Positions 20,023 to 34,018 are shown, numbered from the stretch's first letter. The stretch: DNA of 64,000 nt from Kosakonia sp. BYX6 (GCF_038449125.1 NZ_CP151800.1:4436406-4500405), one strand, 5' to 3'. The notes: generated by a model from the sequence alone, not told the origin. A program made the numbers and translations.

Positions 20023-21624
20023 TTACGCCAGCAAGCGGTAGCCAGGTAGAGTCAGGAAATCGATCAACTCATCAGACGTCGTAATCTGTTCCATCAGCCG
20101 CGCCGCCTCATCAAAACGGCCGCTGCTGAAACGGTGCTCGCCCAACTCTTCCTGAATAACCAGCATCTCTTCAGCCAGCATCTGGCGGAACAGCGCTTTG
20201 GTTACCGGTATGCCGTTGCTCAGCGTTTTTTCGTGATGGATCCATTGCCAAATGGAGGTGCGGGAAATTTCAGCGGTGGCGGCATCTTCCATCAGACCGT
20301 AAATCGGTACGCAGCCATTGCCGGAGATCCACGCTTCAATGTATTGCACCGCGACACGAATGTTGGCGCGCATGCCTTCTTCGGTACGCTCGCCTTCGCA
20401 AGGCGCCAACAGCTGCTCGGCGGTGATCGGCGCATCGTCTTCGCGGGTAACGAACAGCTGGTTTTTGTTTTCACCCAGCGCCGCGTTAAAAATTTCCATG
20501 ACGGCATCGCCAAGACCGGGGTGAGCAATCCAGGTGCCGTCGTGACCGTTACTCGCCTCCAGCTGTTTGTCGGCTTTCACTTTATTGAGCACCCAATTAT
20601 TGCGCTCGGCGTCTTTGCTGGGGATAAACGCCGCCATGCCGCCCATGGCAAAGGCGCCACGGCGATGGCAGGTTTTGATTAGCAAGCGAGAGTAGGCGCT
20701 GAGGAACGGTTTATCCATCGTTACCACCTGGCGGTCTGGCAACACGCGATCCGGGTAGTTTTTCAACGTCTTGATATAGCTGAAGATGTAATCCCAGCGC
20801 CCGCAGTTCAGCCCGACAATATGGTCGCGCAGGGCGTGCAGGATTTCGTCCATTTGGAACACAGCGGGAAGGGTTTCAATCAGCAAAGTGGCTTTAATCG
20901 TGCCGCGCGGCAGATTAAAGCGGTCTTCTGTATAGCTGAAGACTTCACCCCACCAGGCGGCTTCTTGCCAGGACTGGGTTTTCGGCAGGTAAAAATAGGG
21001 GCCACTGCCTTTGGCGAGGAGGCTTTTATGGTTGTGGAAAAAGTAGAGCGCAAAGTCGAACAGGCTCCCGGGGATCGGTTCATCACGCCAGGTGACGTGT
21101 TTTTCCGGCAGGTGTAAACCACGCACGCGGCATACCAGCACCGCCGGATCGGGCTTCAACTGATAGATTTTACCGGCTTCATTGGTGTAGCTGATGGTGC
21201 CGTTGACCGCATCGCGCAGGTTGATCTGCCCGTCGATCACTTTCTCCCAGTTCGGCGCCAGTGAATCCTCGAAATCTGCCATGAACACTTTTACGTTGGC
21301 GTTGAGGGCATTGATCACCATTTTGCGTTCCACCGGCCCGGTTATTTCAACGCGGCGGTCCAGCAGATCGTTCGGAATGCCGCGAATTGTCCAGTCGCTT
21401 TCACGTATGGAAGCTGTTTCCGAAATAAAATCAGGCAACGTACCGTCATCAATTTGTTGCTGCTGGCGCAGACGTGCTGCCAGGAGTTGGTTGCGTTTTG
21501 GCGTAAAGCGCGTCACTAGCTCGCTCAGGAATTCCACCGCTGCGGGCGTCAGAATTTGCTCCTCCTGCTCGCCATTCGGCTGCGTAAAGGCCAGTTCATC
21601 GGTTGTTGTCGCCTGTTGTGTCAT
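20023..21624 (-). CDS. aceB: Malate synthase A AceB
   Basis: A 533-residue enzyme, the same length as E. coli AceB, which condenses glyoxylate with acetyl-CoA to malate. Conserved blocks include GVQIWQW-like [15 protein letters not shown] near the C-terminus, the catalytic-arginine region [13 protein letters not shown] and the metal-ligand region [20 protein letters not shown]. It is the first gene of the operon; the promoter region carries an IclR operator. Confidence 0.98.
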   Translation of the reverse strand: MTQQATTTDELAFTQPNGEQEEQILTPAAVEFLSELVTRFTPKRNQLLAARLRQQQQIDDGTLPDFISETASIRESDWTIRGIPNDLLDRRVEITGPVERKMVINALNANVKVFMADFEDSLAPNWEKVIDGQINLRDAVNGTISYTNEAGKIYQLKPDPAVLVCRVRGLHLPEKHVTWRDEPIPGSLFDFALYFFHNHKSLLAKGSGPYFYLPKTQSWQEAAWWGEVFSYTEDRFNLPRGTIKATLLIETLPAVFQMDEILHALRDHIVGLNCGRWDYIFSYIKTLKNYPDRVLPDRQVVTMDKPFLSAYSRLLIKTCHRRGAFAMGGMAAFIPSKDAERNNWVLNKVKADKQLEASNGHDGTWIAHPGLGDAVMEIFNAALGENKNQLFVTREDDAPITAEQLLAPCEGERTEEGMRANIRVAVQYIEAWISGNGCVPIYGLMEDAATAEISRTSIWQWIHHEKTLSNGIPVTKALFRQMLAEEMLVIQEELGEHRFSSGRFDEAARLMEQITTSDELIDFLTLPGYRLLA

Positions 21625-21721
21625 AGTGCGGTTCCTCTTTTTGCAGCAAAGACATTTCCCAATGCAAACGAAGATCGGTTGTGCAGTTTTCGTTCGGCAG
21701 GATCAATCCTGGTCAATAACT

Positions 21722-21749
21722 TTTCCAAAATCAAAAACAATTTCCATTT
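21722..21749 (-). promoter_or_regulatory. IclR operator upstream of aceB
   Basis: On the minus strand TGGAAATTGTTTTTGATTTT is followed by GGAAA, matching the IclR box of the E. coli aceB promoter (TGGAAATTGTTTTTGATTTT). It lies about 100 bp before the aceB start. The regulator gene iclR is in the same window. Confidence 0.85.
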
Positions 21750-21826
21750 TTAATTTTAAATACCATTAACCAACTGATAAAAAAGAAGTTATATTTTTAT
21801 TGCGCTGTGAAGTGGTTTTCGCAAAC

Positions 21827-21849
21827 AAAAAAGGCACCCGAAGGTGCCT
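21827..21849 (-). terminator. Rho-independent terminator of metA
   Basis: On the minus strand AGGCACC and GGTGCCT form a perfect 7-bp stem with a TTCG loop, followed by a T-run, about 20 nt after the metA stop. Confidence 0.92.
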
Positions 21850-21869
21850 GCAATAAGGGGCTGAAACGC

Positions 21870-22799
21870 TTAATCCAGCGTCGGATTCATATGGCGCAGA
21901 TCGTATGGTGTGATCTGGTAGACGTAGTAGTTGAGCCAGTTGATGAACAGTAAATTGCCGTGGCTGCGCCATGAAGCGCGCGGTGTATTTTGCGGATCGT
22001 TGTGCGGGAAATAATTGTAAGGCAGCTCTGGTGCGAGGCCCGCATCCACATCGCGGAAATACTCGCCCGCTAAGGTATTGGCATCGTATTCCGGGTGACC
22101 GGTGACAAACGCAATGCGTTTATCTTTGCTGGCGAACAGATAAGCATCGCCCTCATCCGTTTCAGCGAGGATTTCCAGATCGGTGTAATCACGGATCAAG
22201 GCAGACGGGAAATCAGCGTAGCGCGAGTGTGGTGCGAGAAACGCATCGTCGAAACCGCGCGTCAGCAGAGCATGTGGATGAAGAATGTGATGTTCGTAGA
22301 CGCCTGAGAGTTTTTCGCTGCGGGTCTGTTTGGGGATGCCATAAAGGATATTTAATGCGGCTTGTACCGCCCAACAGACAAACAACGTGGAAGTGACGTG
22401 ATCTTTTGCCCATTCGAGAACTTGCTCGATCTGCGGCCAATAAGCGACATCATTGAATTCAACTAAGCCTAACGGCGCGCCGGTGACGATCAAACCATCA
22501 AAGTTCTCGTCGCAAACCTCATCAAAGTTGCAGTAGAAGGTGTTCAGGTGTTCGGCCGGTGTGTTACGCGACTCGCGGGAATCAATGCGCAGCAGGCGAA
22601 CATCAACCTGCAACGGTGAGTTCGACAGCAAGCGCAGGAACTGGTTTTCCGTCTCGATTTTTTTTGGCATCAGGTTGAGGATAAGCACTTTAAGGGGACG
22701 AATTTCCTGGACGGTCGCGCGTGAAGCCGTCATCACGAAGACGTTTTCATCACGTAAGAAATTGACGGCTGGCAGCTCGTCCTGCACCCGAATAGGCAT
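21870..22799 (-). CDS. metA: Homoserine O-succinyltransferase MetA
   Basis: A 309-residue enzyme, same length as E. coli MetA, committing homoserine to methionine synthesis. The acyl-enzyme nucleophile is C142 in LFVCWAVQ, and the catalytic His/Glu are in VTGHPEYD (about 235-237). AGGA lies 8 nt before the ATG. Tandem MetJ boxes precede the gene and a strong terminator follows it, so it is a single-gene unit repressed by methionine through MetJ. Confidence 0.98.
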   Translation of the reverse strand: MPIRVQDELPAVNFLRDENVFVMTASRATVQEIRPLKVLILNLMPKKIETENQFLRLLSNSPLQVDVRLLRIDSRESRNTPAEHLNTFYCNFDEVCDENFDGLIVTGAPLGLVEFNDVAYWPQIEQVLEWAKDHVTSTLFVCWAVQAALNILYGIPKQTRSEKLSGVYEHHILHPHALLTRGFDDAFLAPHSRYADFPSALIRDYTDLEILAETDEGDAYLFASKDKRIAFVTGHPEYDANTLAGEYFRDVDAGLAPELPYNYFPHNDPQNTPRASWRSHGNLLFINWLNYYVYQITPYDLRHMNPTLD

Positions 22800-22817
22800 A
22801 ACTTATATCCTCACAAC

Positions 22818-22841
22818 ATACGTTTAAACGTTTAGACATCC
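22818..22841 (-). promoter_or_regulatory. Tandem MetJ (met) boxes upstream of metA
   Basis: Three adjacent 8-bp units resembling the AGACGTCT consensus occur on the minus strand: ggatgtct, then aaacgttt, then a third aaacg-type unit. They lie just upstream of the metA ribosome-binding site, where MetJ-AdoMet would block transcription. Confidence 0.75.
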
Positions 22842-22933
22842 AGACCGCTGACAATACCCAGGAATGGCAAAAATGTCGAGCTTGCATGTGGAAGGTGAGA
22901 AAGTTTCACATCACGGCTTACGCCGCAATGGCA

Positions 22934-23362
22934 TCAGCTGATAATGGTGAGCTTGTTATTGTCCTGCGAGGCGGAATTTTTAGCCTGGTTGAGGGCGGCC
23001 AGCACCTGTTGATCGCTGAGGGGAGCCTGGCTAGCAACCACTTGCGGGATGCGGCACCGTCCGCGCGAAGCGCCATAGGTCATTTCCAGAATAGCGCGCT
23101 CTTCCACAGGCGATAAGCCGCCTTCATTCATCTCCAGCGCATGCGATAAAATAGCCAGGCACCCCATGCCTGGCAGCTTATGCCAAAAGGAACGAGGCGC
23201 GACTTGATGAATGAGACCATGCAGCAGTTTTTCCGCCGGGAAGAAATCCGCGATGAGTATGCGCTGGTTACTGAAAGTGTGATTGCCGGAGGCTTGTTGC
23301 TGGGTGGTCAGATTGCGTACAACCATGCGATTGTTATAAAGCTGAACATACAGAACGACCAT
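22934..23362 (-). CDS. yjaA: YjaA-like stress-associated protein
   Basis: A 142-residue protein resembling E. coli YjaA (127 residues), with the conserved parts FSNQRILIADFFPAEKLL, HPRS-like APRSFWHKL and SHALEMNEGGLSPVEER. It also sits in the yjaA position between the rRNA operon and metA. The biochemical role is unknown; in E. coli yjaA is associated with acid and peroxide stress and biofilm. The start at 23362 (MVVLYVQL) has AAGGAAG upstream and is preferred over a frame start at 23533 that would begin inside the rRNA terminators. E. coli yjaB is absent here. Confidence 0.8.
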   Translation of the reverse strand: MVVLYVQLYNNRMVVRNLTTQQQASGNHTFSNQRILIADFFPAEKLLHGLIHQVAPRSFWHKLPGMGCLAILSHALEMNEGGLSPVEERAILEMTYGASRGRCRIPQVVASQAPLSDQQVLAALNQAKNSASQDNNKLTIIS

Positions 23363-23415
23363 GGCTACTTCCTTTAGCGGTAAGTTCGGGTGAAGTATTG
23401 CAGGTAAACAATAGC

Positions 23416-23445
23416 AAAAAAGCCCCATGCTTTCGCATGAGGCTT
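23416..23445 (-). terminator. Second terminator of the rRNA operon
   Basis: On the minus strand a stem CATGC/GCATG with GGGGC/GCCTC-type flanks and GAAA-like loop is followed by TTTTTT. It lies about 80 nt after the first rRNA terminator and ahead of yjaA. Confidence 0.8.
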
Positions 23446-23501
23446 GTCTGTTTGTTCCGGCTGCCGGTGGAATGCCCACCGACAACCAGGAGACAGAACG
23501 C

Positions 23502-23527
23502 AAAAAGGCCATCCTGACGGATGGCCT
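23502..23527 (-). terminator. rRNA operon terminator T1
   Basis: On the minus strand AGGCCATCC and GGATGGCCT form a 9-bp stem around a short loop followed by TTTTTG, 13 nt after the 5S rRNA. The same element follows the second 5S copy at 63216-63241. Confidence 0.93.
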
Positions 23528-23540
23528 CTTCACCTGTCTG

Positions 23541-23660
23541 ATGCCTGGCAGTTCCCTACTCTCGCATGGGGAGACCCCACACTACCATCGGCGCTACGGC
23601 GTTTCACTTCTGAGTTCGGCATGGGGTCAGGTGGGACCACCGCGCTAGTGCCGCCAGGCA
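23541..23660 (-). rRNA. rrf: 5S rRNA
   Basis: A 120-nt RNA starting TGCCTGGCGGC and ending CTGCCAGGCAT, matching enteric 5S rRNA in length and sequence. It is the last gene of the rRNA operon, 100 nt after 23S. By position it corresponds to E. coli rrfE. A near-identical copy is at 63255-63374. Confidence 0.98.
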
Positions 23661-23760
23661 AATTCTGTTTACCGCGCGCAGACTTCTCCTCCGCACCCGG
23701 CTTTATCTGTATCAGGCTGAAAATCTTCTCTCTCTCACACCAAAACATCTTCGGCGTTGT

Positions 23761-26666
<2,906 letters not shown>

Positions 26667-26771
26667 TCACAACCCGAAGATGTTTCTTACGCATCATCAC
26701 GTTGCGAAAATTTGAGAGACTCACGGAACAGTTCGCACTGTTCCGCGTTTCAATTTTCAGCTTGATCCAGA

Positions 26772-26784
26772 TTTTTAAAGAGCA
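26772..26784 (-). promoter_or_regulatory. Spacer boxA antitermination site
   Basis: The minus strand reads TGCTCTTTAAAAA, a boxA-type sequence in the 16S-23S spacer, upstream of 23S as in E. coli rrn operons. It recruits the NusB/S10 antitermination complex. Confidence 0.75.
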
Positions 26785-26897
26785 GATATTTCAAACGTGA
26801 CTTTACAAGTCAGTTTTGAAATATCAGGGCCGGTGACTTTCACTCACAAACCAGCAAGTGGCGTCCCCTGCGAGGTTCAACCTCATCAGTTAACGCG

Positions 26898-26973
26898 TGG
26901 CGTCCCCTAGGGGATTCGAACCCCTGTTACCGCCGTGAAAGGGCGGTGTCCTGGGCCTCTAGACGAAGGGGAC
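26898..26973 (-). tRNA. gltV: tRNA-Glu (anticodon TTC)
   Basis: A 76-nt tRNA starting GTCCCCTTCGTCTAG and ending with an encoded CCA, nearly identical to E. coli tRNA-Glu. The anticodon loop is CCTTTCACG. It is the only tRNA in the 16S-23S spacer. Confidence 0.98.
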
Positions 26974-27058
26974 ACTGAAGTCTCAATCGCAAGACGCCTT
27001 GCTTTCTGCTTTTCATCAGACAATCTGTGTGGGCACTGCAGGGGCAGGTTCTTTCAGG

Positions 27059-28600
<1,542 letters not shown>

Positions 28601-28732
28601 AAGTTTGATGCTCACTGAATTAAACTTCGTAATGAATTACGTGTTCACCCGTGAGACTTGGTATTCATTTAGCGTCTTGCGACGTTCAAGAATCCATATC
28701 CCCTGAGTGCCCACACAGATTGTCTGATAAAT

Positions 28733-28744
28733 TGTTAAAGAGCA
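28733..28744 (-). promoter_or_regulatory. Leader boxA of the rRNA operon
   Basis: TGCTCTTTAACA on the minus strand, the canonical rrn leader boxA, about 130 nt upstream of 16S. Confidence 0.9.
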
Positions 28745-28782
28745 GTTGCGACGCGCCCTGGCGCTCTGTCGCGAGGTGGCGT

Positions 28783-28810
28783 ATGTTACGCTTTCCTCTT
28801 TCAGAGTCAA
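28783..28810 (-). promoter_or_regulatory. rRNA promoter P2
   Basis: On the minus strand TTGACT is followed 16 bp later by TAACAT, then the leader and boxA, at the place of P2 in E. coli rrn operons. Confidence 0.75.
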
Positions 28811-28893
28811 CCCTGAATTTCAGGATTTTTTCTCTTCAACCGAACCGGCTGTTTGTGTGAAGTGATTCACATCTGCCGTGTCGATGGAGGCGC

Positions 28894-28921
28894 ATTATAG
28901 GGAGTTCTCCGCACCCCGCAA
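28894..28921 (-). promoter_or_regulatory. rRNA promoter P1
   Basis: On the minus strand TTGCGG and TATAAT are 16 bp apart, with the typical AACTCCCTATAATGCGCC context of rrn P1 and a GC-rich discriminator (stringent control). An A/T-rich UP-element-like tract lies just upstream (28921-28945). The 573-bp gap to purH therefore holds the divergent rrn and purH promoters. Confidence 0.88.
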
Positions 28922-29038
28922 TAGAAAAATGACATAAAAATGACTGACTGCTGCATTCCACAGCAAAACCCACCCTTATACCCATTTACACACAGACTTA
29001 TCCACAATCCGCCAAAAGTACAAAAATTCGCGAGCGCT

Positions 29039-29060
29039 GCGCAAACGTTTTCGTTACAAT
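29039..29060 (+). promoter_or_regulatory. PurR box overlapping the purH promoter
   Basis: GCGCAAACGTTTTCGT (29039-29054) matches the PurR consensus ACGCAAACGTTTNCNT. TACAAT at 29055-29060 directly after it is a fitting -10 element, so PurR with hypoxanthine/guanine would occlude polymerase. Confidence 0.9.
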
Positions 29061-29093
29061 GCCCGCGCAAAAATAGCCTGCCCTTCCTGGGGT

Positions 29094-29139
29094 GTTAGCT
29101 GAGTTTTTGCTTATATAAAGAAGAAAAAATTCAGCTAAC
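29094..29139 (+). promoter_or_regulatory. Long hairpin in the purH leader
   Basis: GTTAGCTGA (29094) and TCAGCTAAC (ending 29139) are perfect 9-bp complements, and a T-run and an A-run just inside can extend the stem. The loop is A/U-rich. It lies about 35 nt before the purH start. Function is not known to me. Confidence 0.5.
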
Positions 29140-29173
29140 GCTCTCTGTTAAAGTCAAATCCAGGGGATTTACC

Positions 29174-30763
29174 ATGCAACAACGTCGTCCAGTCCGCCGC
29201 GCACTGCTCAGTGTTTCTGACAAGGCCGGTATTGTCGAATTCGCACAGGCGCTCTCTCAGCGTGGCGTAGAACTGCTCTCTACTGGCGGAACCGCTCGTC
29301 TGCTGGCAGATAAAGGTCTGCCGGTGACCGAAGTCTCCGACTACACCGGGTTCCCGGAAATGATGGATGGACGTGTAAAAACCCTGCACCCGAAAGTGCA
29401 CGGCGGCATTCTTGGTCGTCGCGGTCAGGATGACGCGATCATGGCGCAACACGCGATCGCGCCGATCGATATGGTAGTTGTTAACCTTTACCCGTTCGCC
29501 CAGACCGTCGCACGTGAAGGCTGTTCGCTGGAAGATGCGGTTGAGAATATCGATATTGGCGGTCCAACCATGGTGCGCTCCGCCGCCAAGAACCATAAAG
29601 ATGTCGCCATCGTTGTAAAGAGCAGCGACTACACCACCATTATTAATGAAATGGATGCCAACGAAGGTTCGCTGACGTTAGAAACCCGCTTCGACCTCGC
29701 AATTAAAGCTTTCGAACACACCGCCGCTTACGACAGCATGATTGCCAACTATTTCGGCAGCCTGGTTCCGGCCTATCACGGCGAGAGCACAGAGCCTGCC
29801 GGTCGCTTCCCGCGCACGCTGAATCTGAACTTCATCAAGAAGCAGGATATGCGCTACGGTGAGAACAGCCATCAGCAAGCAGCTTTCTATATAGAAGAAG
29901 AAGTAAAAGAAGCTTCGGTTGCCACTGCGCAACAGCTGCAAGGTAAAGCGCTCTCCTATAACAACATTGCGGATACCGATGCGGCGCTGGAATGCGTGAA
30001 AGAGTTCAACGAACCCGCTTGCGTGATTGTGAAACACGCCAACCCGTGCGGCGTGGCCGTCGGCGGTTCTATTCTGGATGCTTACGATCGCGCTTATAAA
30101 ACCGATCCGACCTCCGCGTTCGGCGGCATTATTGCTTTTAACCGCGAACTGGATGCCGCGACCGCGCAGGCGATTATCTCCCGCCAGTTTGTTGAAGTGA
30201 TCATTGCGCCATCTGCTAGCGAAGACGCGCTGAAAATCACCGCTGCCAAGCAGAATGTCCGCGTATTGGTGTGTGGCGAGTGGGCGCAACGTGTGCCGGG
30301 TCTGGATTTCAAACGCGTGAACGGCGGTCTGCTTGTTCAGGATCGCGATCTGGGCATGGTCAGCGCAAATGACCTGCGCGTGGTCAGCAAGCGTCAACCG
30401 ACCGGGCAAGAGCTGCGTGATGCGCTGTTCTGCTGGAAAGTCGCGAAGTTCGTGAAATCCAACGCCATTGTTTACGCTAAAGAGAACATGACCATCGGCA
30501 TTGGCGCAGGCCAGATGAGCCGCGTGTATTCTGCGAAGATTGCCGGGATCAAAGCCGGTGACGAAGGGCTGGAAGTGAAAGGCTCGGCAATGGCGTCTGA
30601 CGCCTTCTTCCCCTTCCGCGATGGTATCGATGCCGCGGCTGCGGTCGGCGTGACGTGCGTTATCCAACCGGGTGGTTCCATCCGCGATGACGAAGTGATT
30701 GCCGCCGCCGACGAGCACGGCATTGCGATGATCTTCACCGACATGCGTCACTTCCGCCATTAA
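29174..30763 (+). CDS. purH: Bifunctional AICAR transformylase/IMP cyclohydrolase PurH
   Basis: A 529-residue enzyme, the same length as E. coli PurH, catalysing the last two steps of IMP synthesis. The N-terminal IMP cyclohydrolase (MGS-like) domain spans about 1-200 ([21 protein letters not shown]). The C-terminal AICAR transformylase domain contains KHANPCG, with the catalytic Lys-His. It is followed 15 nt later by purD, forming the purHD operon under PurR control. Confidence 0.98.
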   Translation: MQQRRPVRRALLSVSDKAGIVEFAQALSQRGVELLSTGGTARLLADKGLPVTEVSDYTGFPEMMDGRVKTLHPKVHGGILGRRGQDDAIMAQHAIAPIDMVVVNLYPFAQTVAREGCSLEDAVENIDIGGPTMVRSAAKNHKDVAIVVKSSDYTTIINEMDANEGSLTLETRFDLAIKAFEHTAAYDSMIANYFGSLVPAYHGESTEPAGRFPRTLNLNFIKKQDMRYGENSHQQAAFYIEEEVKEASVATAQQLQGKALSYNNIADTDAALECVKEFNEPACVIVKHANPCGVAVGGSILDAYDRAYKTDPTSAFGGIIAFNRELDAATAQAIISRQFVEVIIAPSASEDALKITAAKQNVRVLVCGEWAQRVPGLDFKRVNGGLLVQDRDLGMVSANDLRVVSKRQPTGQELRDALFCWKVAKFVKSNAIVYAKENMTIGIGAGQMSRVYSAKIAGIKAGDEGLEVKGSAMASDAFFPFRDGIDAAAAVGVTCVIQPGGSIRDDEVIAAADEHGIAMIFTDMRHFRH

Positions 30764-30778
30764 TCCACGGAGCAGACA

Positions 30779-32071
30779 ATGAAAGTATTAGTGATTGGTA
30801 ACGGCGGGCGCGAACACGCGCTGGCCTGGAAAGCGGCACAGTCACCGCTGGTTGATACCGTTTTTGTCGCGCCGGGTAACGCTGGCACAGCGCTGGAACC
30901 CACGCTGCAAAACGTGGCGATTGGCGTCACCGATATTCCGGCGCTACTGAGCTTCGCGCAGAACGAGAAAATCGATCTGACCATTGTTGGCCCGGAAGCG
31001 CCGCTGGTCATTGGCGTGGTCGACGCATTCCGCACTGCTGGCCTGAAGATTTTTGGCCCAACACAGGGTGCAGCCCAACTTGAAGGTTCGAAAGCCTTCA
31101 CCAAAGATTTCCTTGCTCGCCACAACATTCCTACGGCGGAATACCAGAATTTCACCGAGATTGAGCCTGCACTGGCTTACCTGCGCGAGAAAGGTGCGCC
31201 TATCGTTATCAAAGCCGATGGTCTGGCGGCGGGTAAAGGTGTGATCGTCGCCATGACGCTTGCAGAGGCCGAAGCAGCCGTCCACGACATGCTGGCCGGT
31301 AACGCGTTTGGCGATGCAGGCCATCGCATCGTGATTGAAGAGTTTCTCGATGGCGAAGAAGCCAGCTTTATCGTAATGGTAGATGGCGAGCATGTGCTGC
31401 CAATGGCCACCAGCCAGGATCACAAGCGTGTTGGCGATGGCGACACCGGGCCGAATACCGGCGGAATGGGCGCTTACTCTCCTGCACCGGTAGTCACCGA
31501 TGAAGTGCACCAGCACGCCATGGATCGCGTAATATGGCCAACCGTGCGCGGCATGGCGGCAGAAGGCAATACCTACACCGGCTTCCTGTATGCCGGTCTG
31601 ATGATCGACAAACAGGGCAACCCGAAGGTTATCGAATTCAACTGCCGTTTTGGCGACCCGGAGACCCAGCCAATCATGCTGCGTATGCAGTCCGATCTGG
31701 TGGAGCTGTGCCTGGCGGCCTGTGAAGGTAAGCTGGACGAGAAAGTATCCAAATGGGATGAGCGTGCGTCGCTGGGCGTGGTGATGGCGGCCGGGGGTTA
31801 TCCGGGCAACTATCGCAACGGTGATGTGATCCACGGTTTGCCGCTGGAAGAAGTGGCGGACGGTAAAGTGTTCCATGCAGGCACCAAACTGGCTGCCGAC
31901 GACCAGGTACTCACCAACGGCGGGCGCGTTTTATGCGTTACCGCGCTGGGTAACAGCGTTGCCGAAGCGCAGCAGCGCGCTTACGCGTTAATGACGGATA
32001 TCCACTGGGATGGCAGCTTTAGCCGCCGGGATATCGGTTACCGCGCGATTGCACGCGAGCAGGACAAGTAA
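30779..32071 (+). CDS. purD: Phosphoribosylamine-glycine ligase PurD
   Basis: A 430-residue ATP-grasp ligase (429 in E. coli) making GAR from phosphoribosylamine, glycine and ATP. The N-terminal Rossmann-like start KVLVIGNGGREHAL, the ATP-grasp core IVIKADGLAAGKGV and the metal-site region KVIEFNCRFGDPE are all present. It is second in purHD, with GGAG before the ATG. Tandem REP elements follow. The zraPSR genes that lie downstream in E. coli are absent. Confidence 0.98.
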   Translation: MKVLVIGNGGREHALAWKAAQSPLVDTVFVAPGNAGTALEPTLQNVAIGVTDIPALLSFAQNEKIDLTIVGPEAPLVIGVVDAFRTAGLKIFGPTQGAAQLEGSKAFTKDFLARHNIPTAEYQNFTEIEPALAYLREKGAPIVIKADGLAAGKGVIVAMTLAEAEAAVHDMLAGNAFGDAGHRIVIEEFLDGEEASFIVMVDGEHVLPMATSQDHKRVGDGDTGPNTGGMGAYSPAPVVTDEVHQHAMDRVIWPTVRGMAAEGNTYTGFLYAGLMIDKQGNPKVIEFNCRFGDPETQPIMLRMQSDLVELCLAACEGKLDEKVSKWDERASLGVVMAAGGYPGNYRNGDVIHGLPLEEVADGKVFHAGTKLAADDQVLTNGGRVLCVTALGNSVAEAQQRAYALMTDIHWDGSFSRRDIGYRAIAREQDK

Positions 32072-32086
32072 CTCATCACGCCTGTT

Positions 32087-32262
32087 GCCGGGTGGCGCTG
32101 CGCTTACCCGGCCTACACTTCTTACCCAATGCTCAATCCGCAGGCCTGATAAGCGAAGCGCCATCGGGCAATTCGCCGGGTGGCGCTGCGCTTACCCGGC
32201 CTACATTTCTTACCCAATGCTCAATCCGCATGCCTGATAAGCGAAGCGCCATCAGGCATGCC
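32087..32262. repeat. Tandem 88-bp BIME (two REP-containing units)
   Basis: Two consecutive copies with an 88-bp period (32087-32174 and 32175-32262) differ at only a few positions. Each contains a GCCGGGTGGCGCTGCGC / ACCCGGC REP arm and a second arm GCCTGATAAGCGAAGCGCCATC. They fill the space between the convergent purD and yjaH genes and probably protect both mRNA ends; such arrays also bind gyrase or IHF. Confidence 0.9.
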
Positions 32263-32263
32263 G

Positions 32264-32962
32264 TTAAAAGCTTTTTTCCGTCGGCTGCCAGTGGCAGAAA
32301 TCTTCATTCGCGACCAGCAACAGCTGCGCGCCTTCTGGCGCTTTCAGCCACGCCACACTGACCGCACTCGCCGTGCGGCTCTGCCGCTGTGCTATATGGT
32401 TTAGCGCCAACGTATCCAAATCAGGCTTCACCGTCTGCCCTTCGCAGGTTTGCACGGTGTTATTCCCCTGCCAGCGTCCCTGACGCAACACCACACGCCC
32501 CTGACGCAGCGCATCGCTGGTCTGGCGGATCTGTTCGGCGCGATAGCGATACAAAGCAATCTGGTCGCTGGAGAGCTGCTGTTTTTGGCCGTCGACTTCA
32601 CGCTGCATAAAGCTCAGCTCGCCGCGATCGTCAAAACGCACGCGGATATGCTCTGGCGGTTTGCCGTAGATATTCAGTTCGATGAGGGTTAACGCATCGC
32701 CTTGCCAGCGGTACTCACCCAGAGACGTGTTCCCGTGATGCCACGGGCTAATAGCGGAAAGCAAATGGGTTTCGCCGCCGGAATCTTTACGCCAGATTCG
32801 CACCGCGCCCTGATCGCCGGCAAAACCGCTGGCGGTAAATGGCGGCAACGATGAGTCGTGGCTACAGGCGGTCAGCAACAGTAAACCTGCCAGCGCCAGC
32901 GGGCGACGCCAGAATGACAAAAGGGGCGAAACCGCCCCTTCGACAAAACTGTTCACTGCCAC
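32264..32962 (-). CDS. yjaH: YjaH, DUF1481 lipoprotein
   Basis: A protein of about 232 residues, the length of E. coli YjaH. The N-terminal hydrophobic segment ends in a lipobox (LLTAC at about residues 29-33, lipidated Cys33), so it should be an outer- or inner-membrane lipoprotein with a periplasmic DUF1481 domain; the role is unknown. No ATG is available near the start. GTG at 32962 or 32956 are the candidates, both without a strong ribosome site, 6-12 nt after the hupA stop. The hupA terminator lies within its first 15 codons, so expression probably depends on readthrough. Confidence 0.85.
   Translation of the reverse strand: MAVNSFVEGAVSPLLSFWRRPLALAGLLLLTACSHDSSLPPFTASGFAGDQGAVRIWRKDSGGETHLLSAISPWHHGNTSLGEYRWQGDALTLIELNIYGKPPEHIRVRFDDRGELSFMQREVDGQKQQLSSDQIALYRYRAEQIRQTSDALRQGRVVLRQGRWQGNNTVQTCEGQTVKPDLDTLALNHIAQRQSRTASAVSVAWLKAPEGAQLLLVANEDFCHWQPTEKSF
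32917..32941 (-). terminator. Terminator-like hairpin after hupA, inside the yjaH 5' coding region
   Basis: On the minus strand GGGGCG and CGCCCC form a perfect GC stem with a GTTT loop and TTTT after it, about 28 nt after the hupA stop. It overlaps the start of yjaH. Confidence 0.8.
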
Positions 32963-32968
32963 GCTGTC

Positions 32969-33241
32969 TTACTTAACAGAGTCTTTCAGTGCTTTACCAG
33001 AAACAAATGCCGGCACGTTTGCTGCGGCGATTTTGATTTCTTTACCGGTCTGCGGGTTGCGGCCAGTACGCTCAGCGCGGTGGTTCACTTTGAAGGTACC
33101 GAAACCAACCAGTTGTACCGCATCACCTTCTTTCAGAGACTCAGTAATAGCAGCCAGGGTGGATTCCAGTGCAGCTTTTGCCTGCGCTTTAGACAGATCA
33201 GCCTTGTCTGCAATTACATCAATCAGTTGAGTCTTGTTCAT
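32969..33241 (-). CDS. hupA: DNA-binding protein HU-alpha
   Basis: A 90-residue histone-like protein of the HU/IHF family, starting [18 protein letters not shown]. It contains the signature [21 protein letters not shown] that forms the DNA-contacting arms. It matches HU-alpha in length and sequence and forms the HU heterodimer with HupB. Conserved position downstream of yjaG in enterics. Confidence 0.98.
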   Translation of the reverse strand: MNKTQLIDVIADKADLSKAQAKAALESTLAAITESLKEGDAVQLVGFGTFKVNHRAERTGRNPQTGKEIKIAAANVPAFVSGKALKDSVK

Positions 33242-33427
33242 AAGTTATCCTTTCAATGTGTTTATCGCTTGCTAAGCATCGAGTGCGACGGAAATGCCTC
33301 AAAAGCACTCTCCTGCATACACGCACCGATAGCCACTTTTTTTCGCCCCCCAAATGTAGACCAGACGGGGGTATGAAGGGAAGCCTTCTGGCGCGACAAA
33401 ACAGGCCTTAAATCACGTTTTATTGTC

Positions 33428-34018
33428 TCATTGCTGCAAATTTATACCGATATTGCTGTCTCCGGCCTCACGCAGGTCTGCGCGCAGGCCTTTAATCAGC
33501 TCAATATCGCGTTCTTCGCAAGCAGCCAAAAGGCGGAAAATCTCCCACTGAATGTCCCATTCCTGCTCGACAGCGGGGTTCAACCTCAGCTCTTCATCGG
33601 TCATTTCACGTCCCGCCTGGGTCATCTCCAGCATCGCAACGGTGGTGATCGACGTTTTACTGACTTCAATCGCGTGCTCCAGCGTTTCACCGCTCAAGCG
33701 CGAATGCACCAACTCACTCAGCGCAACGCAGGCGTCAATTGCCGGATACACGCCGTACAGATCGTAATCATCGGCAGAAGGAATCGCCTCTTCCAGCTTC
33801 TCAAGCTGGCTGTCGAAATTCACTTTCGCATCTTTAACGATCTGCGTTTCCCACACCAAATCGAGGATCCGGCGATAAATCTGCGCATCGCCAAACTCGG
33901 TCTGCTGACAAAACATAGCGTAATTGGGATACATGCGCTCGCACAGGCAGGCCATGAAAACAACGTGCTGCCAACTTTCCTGCTTTTCCAGCCGCAGATG
34001 AATGGGGTTTTGTAACAT
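33428..34018 (-). CDS. yjaG: YjaG, DUF416 family protein
   Basis: A 196-residue, acidic, mostly helical protein, identical in length to E. coli YjaG. No signal or membrane segment is present and the function is unknown. It is 33 nt downstream of nfi and is probably the last gene of the nudC-hemE-nfi-yjaG run before hupA, which has its own promoter region (33242-33427). Confidence 0.93.
   Translation of the reverse strand: MLQNPIHLRLEKQESWQHVVFMACLCERMYPNYAMFCQQTEFGDAQIYRRILDLVWETQIVKDAKVNFDSQLEKLEEAIPSADDYDLYGVYPAIDACVALSELVHSRLSGETLEHAIEVSKTSITTVAMLEMTQAGREMTDEELRLNPAVEQEWDIQWEIFRLLAACEERDIELIKGLRADLREAGDSNIGINLQQ

Noticed and set aside
22934..23533. A 199-codon form of the yjaA-like gene
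   Set aside because: The first 57 codons run through the rRNA terminator region; a proper ribosome site precedes 23362.
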